Source of the DNA: Strongylocentrotus purpuratus | Lineage: Eukaryota; Echinodermata; Echinoidea; Camarodonta; Strongylocentrotidae | Direction of reading: 5' to 3' | DNA length: 64,000 nucleotides | Assembly (NCBI RefSeq): GCF_000002235.5 | Contig: NW_022145601.1 | Location: forward strand, 26,080,228-26,144,227 | Shown: piece after piece, positions 23,640 through 32,600 of the stretch | Position numbering within the stretch: the first letter of the stretch is position 1 | How the letters are laid out: the number at the start of each line of letters is the position of its first letter | Notes under the pieces: generated by a model | What the model saw: the letters and a program-made list of their open reading frames with translations, nothing else | Databases searched by the model: none | What the model was told of the DNA's origin: nothing | Translations under genes and position numbers: made by a program

Positions 23640-26600
23640 AAGAGAGATAGATTTTAAGAGAAGTTAATAAGGAAGCAGTCAAAAGATTATAAAAAAAATT
23701 CAAAGGTAGAATAGCAATTAAAATGAACGAATTTGCTAATTAGTTTTACATGAAGTAAAGATACATCAAAGATGTTATCGCAGAGTGCTTTCTCAAACTT
23801 TCTTGTTTGTAAGATATCATGATTGATTGATTGATTTTATTCGTCAAGTATAGTACATTGAATGCATACATAAAGCAAAATGGAACGAGAAGATACATTG
23901 ACAGGATAACCCATGAAAGCCGGAAAAGGCTTATTTCCATCGGGGTCCTATAAAGTACGTGTACAGTACGGCATGAGAATAAAATATCACAACTAATAAC
24001 TACTACGAATATTACGAATAAATAATATAACATAAACAACAACAAAAATTTCTAGAACTTATAGCAAACAATGATCTACGGTATATTATGCAAGATTAAA
24101 CTTAAAAACGTGCGCTACACATAATGAACTGTGATTTAAGATTACTGATATTACTGTTCTTGAAGGGATTCATGCTTTAGGTATTGTTTTAATACACTTT
24201 TAAAGTGTGAAAAATTCTTAACTATTTTGACACGTTTTGGGAGAGAATTCCAAAATTGGATACCATTAAAATAAAAAGAGTTTCCAATTTGTCCTTTTCG
24301 CTTGGGTAAAACAAAATTAAAATGACTATTTCTTGTATCGTATCCATGAATATTTGAGACACAAGTAAAATTATTAGTAATATAATGATCTACATCTGAG
24401 TAGTATATTTTATGGACATGGTGTAACACGAGTTGTTTAGACCTTTGACCTACATGGAGTATACCTGCTTCTTCAAGTTCATTTTTCCCGACGTGTGTTC
24501 TTGGGCCCAGGGCTTGTAATAAATGGATTCCGCATCTAAGAGGGCCCTTTGAAGCAGTCCGTTGCACCGAGAGTCTTTTTTCCCCCTATCATAATCCCGT
24601 TAATCCCCCACCCGGACCGCACAGCTCGTAAATCTCACTCCCGAAACTGAGTGACATAGGGCTCGCGAAATGCATTGTTGGAAATACACATCGGCTGCTA
24701 TCGACAAAAATGGCGGCGTACAGTAGGGAAGAGTATTTGGTCACTGTTGGTAGGCGACGATTTAGACTTTCTGACTGATTTTGAGGAAGATTTTCTTGAG
24801 CCTGGTGTATGGGAAGTTGGAGACCAATACAAGTTATGCACGTGTGAAATTCCATCAACGGAAAATCTTATTCGTTGCAGCGAACCAGAATGTACGGTTA
24901 AATGGTTTCATCGTGAATGCGTAGGCCGCTCCATGTAAATAGGCAGCATTTGAATACATGAATAGTCAATACACTCACAACATACAGTACAAATGCACAT
25001 AATCATCCCGATGCGGTTGATCGGCAAGTTTGACAGTAGACTCACAATTTTAATTTTTAAATTATTCTTTCTAACATCAGAAAGTTGAACAAATTGTAGT
25101 TTAATGCTCTTTAGGTGTCATCAATCGTCACTATAGTACTGCCTTTGAATGAAATCAGTTGAGTTTTGTACAGTGGTGTTTGAAATGTTGAGAATCAATA
25201 GCACAACTTTCAATACACGGCCAGGGTAGAAATGCAGCTATGTGTGTTTCCACCAACAACATCCAGCATGTACAGCCCAGCGAGCACGGCGGCTTTCGCG
25301 TCGCCGGCCCGTACTCGGGGTGAAAAGTGGTGATGAATTGACAACTTCTAACCCTCATTAAACCAAATGCGCAATTATACAACACAGTTTCATTTAGTTA
25401 TTTTAAGAGATAAACTTATGGACTACCTTCCTAGCTATGTAAAAATTTCGGAAACTTTCGGAAAATGTCAATAATTAGAAGAGAACGTGATGATGATGAG
25501 AAACTTGCATTCACTCTAACTCACGATTTCCTTGGTCGATTTCGCTGGTTCAGATGGCTACGTCTTCAGAAGAGTTATCCGAGCACAGCGAAAGCATTTG
25601 ATAACCAATAGCAGGTTGCCTTGTGCCATAAGTTGTCGATTTTGTATTTTTGTCTGTTATAGCTATATACATCTTCAATGAGTATGACGTCATTTTCTCG
25701 GTGACTCGCATGGCTTCAAAGCCTTTTTTTTACGACCAAGTGTTTGGAGAGCTTAGGGAAGCAGGCCGCGTTGCGTAACACTTCGTAACATTTGGATCGC
25801 CAGAGGGCATCTGTGGTCTGATAAGGGCGGCTGTTGATGGATTTGATGGCTGAAGAGGGTTACATTACTTGTTGTTAAGCCAAGTTAATCTTGAATATCT
25901 TTCCCTCGGGAAATTCTTTCGAGACGGAATCTCCATTTAAAGTCTCACCTCCCTGTTGGGCCTAAGCAATTAATAAATCTTACCATCTTATTCTGAATTA
26001 TTCTTAACTTTTTCTTATCCATCTTGCCCAGACTACTGTACCAAGCAACATTAGCATAATCAAATAAACATTGTATCAAAGCAAAACACAAAATACGTCT
26101 CGACTTCATGTTCATACAAGTTTGGTATCTATACAAAAAATTTAAGCGAGAATTAGCCTTTTTGGCAATTGAATCTACCAAACCTGTCCATGACAGATCA
26201 CTAGTTAAATTTATTCCTAAATATTTTACTGAATCTTTTCTCTCAATCACTTGATTATTATAGGTAACCTTGAAGTCACGTGTATATTTAAACTTTCCCT
26301 TCGAACAAAATAAAATACTTTCTGTTTTTCCAACATGTAAACTAAGCTTGTTGTCTGTCATCCATTCGATGCATTTTGCCAATTCTGCACTTAGTTTTTC
26401 TTCAATTGACTTAGGATTTGTATCTGAATATAGTAACACACTATCGTCAGCATATAAAAGTAATTTAGAATCATTAACACAAGTACACATATCATTAATA
26501 TAACACATAAAGAGAATGGGGCCTAAAATGCTCCCTTGTGGAACCCCGCATTTAATAGGCAGGGAATCAGATATTACCTTCTGCATAGTTACCACTTGAT

Positions 26601-29600
26601 GACGATTAGTTAAATATGATCTAAACCATTTAACACATGCCGAATCCAAACCCATCACTTCCAATTTCTTTAACAGTATGTTATGATTTACAGTATCAAA
26701 GGCTTTTTGTAAGTCCAGAAGAACCATTCCAACAAAGCGCCCTTGAGAAACTTCATTCCTAACAAAATCCGATAAATGTATTAAACATGTTTCAGTGGAA
26801 TATCCGTTACGAAAGCCGGACTGAAATTCATATATTAACTTTTTTTCTTGAAAATATTTCTCTATTTGAGCATGAACCGATTTTTCCAAAATTTTTGAAA
26901 CTACGCTTAAAACACTGATAGGCCTATAATTACCAACGTCAGTTTTGTCTTTCTTTTTATGTAGTGGAGTTACTTTTGCAATTTTCATGTCGTCAGGAAA
27001 GGTAGAAGACATAAGAGATAAATTGATTATATAATTCAAAGGTTCATACAAATTTCTCGCCCCATCTTTTAAAAATCTGGCTGGTATCATATCTAGTCCA
27101 GTACTTTTCGATACTTTCAACTTGTTTAACTCATCTAAAACAAACTTTTCTGTAACTGGAGAAAAGTGAAAACTATCTTTTGAGATGTCTTTCTCGTCAT
27201 AAAACTTTTGAAATCTTTCACTGTCGGCATGGAATTTGTTCGTGTTTACTGATAATTTACACGCTAACTTGTCAGCCACAGTTGTAAAATAATTATTGAA
27301 CTCATTTGCTATTCTTGATTTATCATGACATAATTCTCCCTGGACATTAATAACTGTCTCTTGAGCACTTTTCCCTTTGCCTTTTAGACCTAAACCCTTC
27401 AAATTTTTCCATAACTTCCTGGAGTCATGTTTATTTTCTTCAATTTGATCTTGAAAATATTCGACTTTAGCTCTTTTAACCTTTCTTTGTACTAGATTCC
27501 TTAATGCTTTGTATTTTCTTGCGAGATCCATGAACAACAGAATTACATTTAATCCATGGACATGGACTGTATGTTAGTATCTAACAACAGTATGAATTCT
27601 AGAAAGCCATCTTCAAGAAGAACTGTCACATTTAGTATTTGAGGCTGCAATGATAAGAAATACCATCTCTCTAGGCTCAAATCAAAAGTTTGTTATTTCT
27701 AGTTGCATTTTATTCCTCAAACCACTGCCAATATGCATCTTTTAATATATACATCGATAGAATACACATGAGAATCTTAAATGTTGTTAAAACGACAATA
27801 CATACCACAGTGATAGCGTTGATAGTGGTGTCATCCTTGGATGCTACATCACATCCTTCTTCAGGGGAACCCCCATCACACATTCCAACAAAGGCTGCCA
27901 TACTCCTACAAGGTCAAAGGTCAATACCATGGTCATATACGATGTACATGAATACAAGTAGAAAGAATATTTTCCATTGGATATAAATTGCTAGTACTGT
28001 AGATGTCATGACTGGGTTTGAAAACGAGTCTGCTTTGACAATCTGGAACAGTGTAAACCATTACTTCATATACAACAGTTATGTAGTGAAATAAAATTAA
28101 ACAGCATTTATCTGTAATTAATTCTGTTGTTCTTGATGATTTTGTTAAGGTTAGTAATCTGTTAATCAGTAAAACATACATCAGTTTGATGTTTAACTCA
28201 TCATCATCATCTAGTGCTGTTCCTTCGGAAGGGGTTGGCGGCTATGCACCTCTATCGCTTTCTATCCTTGTTCTAACCTGGGAACTGCATATAAACTAAT
28301 GATATAATACTATCTAATAACAGCTGATATAATAAGACTAATGATATTTTACTACCTAATAACAGCTGTTGTATAATTAGACTATAGGCAATGTAAGAAT
28401 TGTTATCAAACACTAACCATTTCAAGAATTGTTGTCAAAATTCATGTGAATGAGAACGACATAACAATCTAAAAAATATGAAAATTAGACATGTTCCATC
28501 CATGCATGCTTCCATTATTTATTATTATCTATTTGAACTATCGCATTTTGTGTTATCTATGTTCAAGTCAAATGTACTATTCTGTATCCATTTGTATCTT
28601 ATTGATGTTAATAATCTGTAATTTTGTATTGACATGCAAACGAAACAAATTTCCAATAATTGGACAATAAAATTTGAATTGAATTGATTGAATTGAGTTG
28701 AATTGAATTGAATTGAATTGATTAAATTGAATTGATTGAATTGAATTGAATTGAATTAAGTTGATGAATTGATGTATTGATAAATTGATTGAATTGATTG
28801 AATTGAATTGAATTGAATTGAATTGAATTGAATTGAATTGAATTGAATTAAGGCCTAACCTGGCAGCTTGTAGATACATCTTCAGATCGACATCATTCAT
28901 GACATCTGGCATCCAGCTGAGCTCTTCAAAGTCTAGGTTAGTACCCCTGGAAGGGCGTAGCTTAGGCTTGATGTCTGGTAGCACGGCCTGGTGACTGGGT
29001 CCAACCCTGATCTCGCCCTGGGTACCAGCAAGTCGCCTGGAGGGGAGCACAAAGGACAGAGTTTTAAAGAGCGAAGTTGTATGCTATCATTAATCCTAAA
29101 CCAAATATTCATAATACTAAATATTAACACCATTCTTGGCCAAAGAATCCAAATAGCTTATACATGTAGGTATTACGTTACAGAATTCCTAATTTGTGTT
29201 TGGTTGATTGCACCTTCAAAAAGTACTAACTTGCTTTTTTTTATCGGTTTTTGCTCAAACTTTCACTGACATCTTTCTCTGAATTTCCCGCTTCTATTCA
29301 AACCCACTTAATTCCAAAGTGGACTTCCCCTTGAAGTGAGCAAGAAGCTACACTGTACATATATCAAAATTGCTATGTAAAATAGTTGTTTATGAACTAC
29401 GAAGGGACCAATCCATGAACTACAGTGTACATACTCAACATTTTTATTCCTGGAATCTACAAAGTTGACAGTACCTTGTTTCTGGGTTGTAGCTGAGGAT
29501 GTAGAAGAAATTGTTTGACGTAACCTCAAAGTCCTTAGCTTCATGGATGTCCTTGAAATGGTACACAGTGCACTTCCGCCTGAAATAAACATACCACAGA

Positions 29601-32600
29601 TAATAAACATGAGAGCATTTCTATTAATATTCATTTTAAATTGGATTACTTTAGACTACAGTAGTACTCCTGGGGGGTGTTTCACAAAGACTAAGATTTT
29701 AAGTTGGACTTAACTGTGGCAGGCCTTTCATGCCACTAGTTCCTCTAACTGTTCCTGGCATTGGTTTCTCAAGGGACTTACAAATCATGGTCACACATAT
29801 ATTGAATTTATCTTTTTTGATAGTTCATTATTGAAGGATAAAATATTATCTTAAGATTATAAATGAGAGACCAATGGTGAGAGCAACCAGTGGCATGAAT
29901 GGCCTGCAAATAGTTAAGTCCAACTTCAAGTCGATCTTAGTCTTTGTGATAACACCCCCAGAAGATACAAGCATTACATGAATGCTGTAGTAAATATTGA
30001 GGGAACTGTGAGTCATAATGTCCATTCTGTATAGAGGTAGAGGTGTCATGGTCTAGTGGATACGTCACCGGATCACATCGTTTGCAGTTGAGTCCCACTG
30101 TGGCACTAATGTCCTTTGGCAAGACATTAATCTACATTTGCCACACTCAACCCAGGTGAAGTAAATGGGTATACAGTAGGTCATCATGATCATCATTTCT
30201 GATCTCAATTCTATAGGTTTATCAGCATTATCACAAAAGGATAATTCTTAAATCATAAGGGTGTCTACAACTGAAGTGATCGATTTATTCTTGTCACTGA
30301 CTCTAACCATTTTCAGAGTGACATACCTCAGAGCAGATACTGGATATGTTTCTATGGTATCCGAAATGAAGAGCTCCCTGTTCTTGGCAATGGGATCTGC
30401 AGTTACAAGGGCTTGACCAGAATCTAAAATGAAAATATGAAAGCATCACGTATAGTGCTTGAAGTAAAATTGCATTTCACACAAAACTCATTTATCATGT
30501 ACTTTGATATTGTCTTGAATTGGCAAAACTATGATGAGATCCTGTTCAGCTCCTGGATGTAAACGTAAGGGATTACAAATTGAAAATTACAGATGTAAGT
30601 TCAATAACTGAAGAGTTCATATACATTATGTAAAATTTTATGTTAAATAACTATAATATCTGAAATGATACTTGAAAATTTAAAATTGCTGTGCTATTAT
30701 GTTTTAGGTGCACAAATACCATTGTCATTCGATAGGCTACTTTTATAGCTCTCACAAAATTCAATTCTCGCTACCCTAAATAGGTACGAAAATCTCGAAA
30801 TTCGCGAGACGAGGTAATTTTCACTCTCTCGGGTCGTCACTACAACTTCCGGTATAGAGTCCCATCCCGCTGGCGCTAGCGCCTGTGTTCGCTGTGCAGA
30901 GTTTTCACGCACGCTAAAATCGATGCCAATCAGTGTAATTTGTACAGATTATAATATGCAATGGAAAGCTTCGGGCAGAATTAGTGACTTTAGCACAAAA
31001 GGCCGTTAAACTCTACCGTGAAAGAGAGGGTTGTGATCACGAACGCCTGCACAGGAAGCTGTAATGTCGAAAAGCTATCCCATAAAGCAATGCGCGTTTT
31101 CAGGATTTTCCCCGGATCTCGGCAGAATCGCTATTTGGGGTAGCGAGAATTGATTATCAGTTAGCCATGTACAGATAAATGTACCTCATCTGGTTCCAGG
31201 CAGGCAACTAATGTCCAGTATGTATTTTCACCTCCTCTAACACTTTACTTCATACTGGAGAATTAGTTCGGTATTATGAACATATTTTCCCCATCCCCTT
31301 TGTAAGCATAAAAAGTTATCCAATAATAAAGTACCCTACAACTATCACTATGCTGTGAAGAAATACCTTACACCTGTACATGTACATATAATCAAAGTAG
31401 TTCAAGTTGAAGTTTTATTTCCACATCTGATTTAAAAAATAACAAGTATAATTTATATGCGTATATACAATAACAAATATTAAAATGAATCATCTTCAAT
31501 TGAAATCATAATGTGGTGGGAATAACAGAGGTTAATGGCCTATCAAGGTTATATTCCCAAAGATAATAACATTTAAATAAAAGTTTCTTAACTATACTAA
31601 AAACAAGAAAGAAATACAAAGATTAAAATCTGGTCTTCATACTTACTGTTTTCAACATGCCTATCCTGCATAAGAAGCTGGTAGACAGAATCAGGGACTT
31701 CTGATTGGCGATAATACCATTTCACAACCACATGAACGTTATCTCTCTTGCTCTGCAAATTCAAATATTTCAATATTATATAAATTAAAAAACAATCGTT
31801 ACGGTTTCAAATCAAAGCCTGAGATTGGAGAGTCTTCGGAAGGGGGGGGGGGGAGAAGGTAAATATAAGATAATGACTTTTCTATATGGGGCGATTGTTG
31901 GAATATGTAGAGCATTTATACATAAGGCCTGTTGGTCATAAAACTGAAGGCTAATCCTGGTGATTGACAACACCTGTTATTGGGTAAACACCCAAATGGT
32001 GTTGAATTCCCCATGACAGCCCAATACTTTGCATCTTTAAGTATGACCAATGGTAAACAAATAACCATAGAACTTTGCTCTTACCACTTTGAATTCATGG
32101 ACAGCACAGATGAAATAAGGCATTTCAGCTCTTGGACTTTCCATATAGACATCATCTGGAGGAAAAAGCGGAGAAAAAAACTTATAAATAAACTTTTGAT
32201 CTTTGTGTTTAGTAGAAACACATAATCAAATAAATATAAGCATGAGAAGAGATCAATTATGCTAAAATAACAAAACAGGGTATTAGTTGTGCACTAAAAG
32301 AACATTATGCATTGTACATTCTGTATATCCATATCCATTTTGAAATCACCAATTATTTTTTTAAGAGAAAATTTGTTTTAAAAATCTTAACTGAAAACTT
32401 AAACATACATGTACATAAAATACAAATACAGGTATGTTTTGTTAATACATCATGTGTCATATATGTTTTGTTTTTTCAATAATTGAATTACCAATCAACA
32501 GAAGAGCATGCAGGAAAATCCACATGAAATTTGTTTGTCTCATGTAACAGTGTAAGAAGACTCTAGACCCTTGTGGTCAAGATTGTGCTGTCAAGATCTA

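Larger units (their letters stand above)
23815..27545 (-). mobile_element. CR1-superfamily LINE, 5'-truncated, split by a DNA transposon
   Basis: Reading on the minus strand: the reverse-transcriptase frame (27537-25945), an interrupting DNA element (25955-24508), the rest of the RT C-terminus (24507-24151, [13 protein letters not shown] ... [10 protein letters not shown]), and a 3' UTR ending GACGAATAAAATCAATCAAT at about 23820. Without the insert it is about 2.3 kb. No endonuclease domain is present, so it is 5'-truncated, the usual result of target-primed insertion. It lies in RERE intron 7 in the sense orientation. Confidence 0.88.

Noticed and set aside
24710-24938. Working PHD-finger gene
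   Set aside because: The start frame closes early, the last Zn-ligand pair is missing, and it lies inside a transposon.
28672-29050. Asn/Ile/Gln/Phe-rich frame joined to RERE exon 6
   Set aside because: It is read-through of the AATTG satellite beyond the exon 6 donor.
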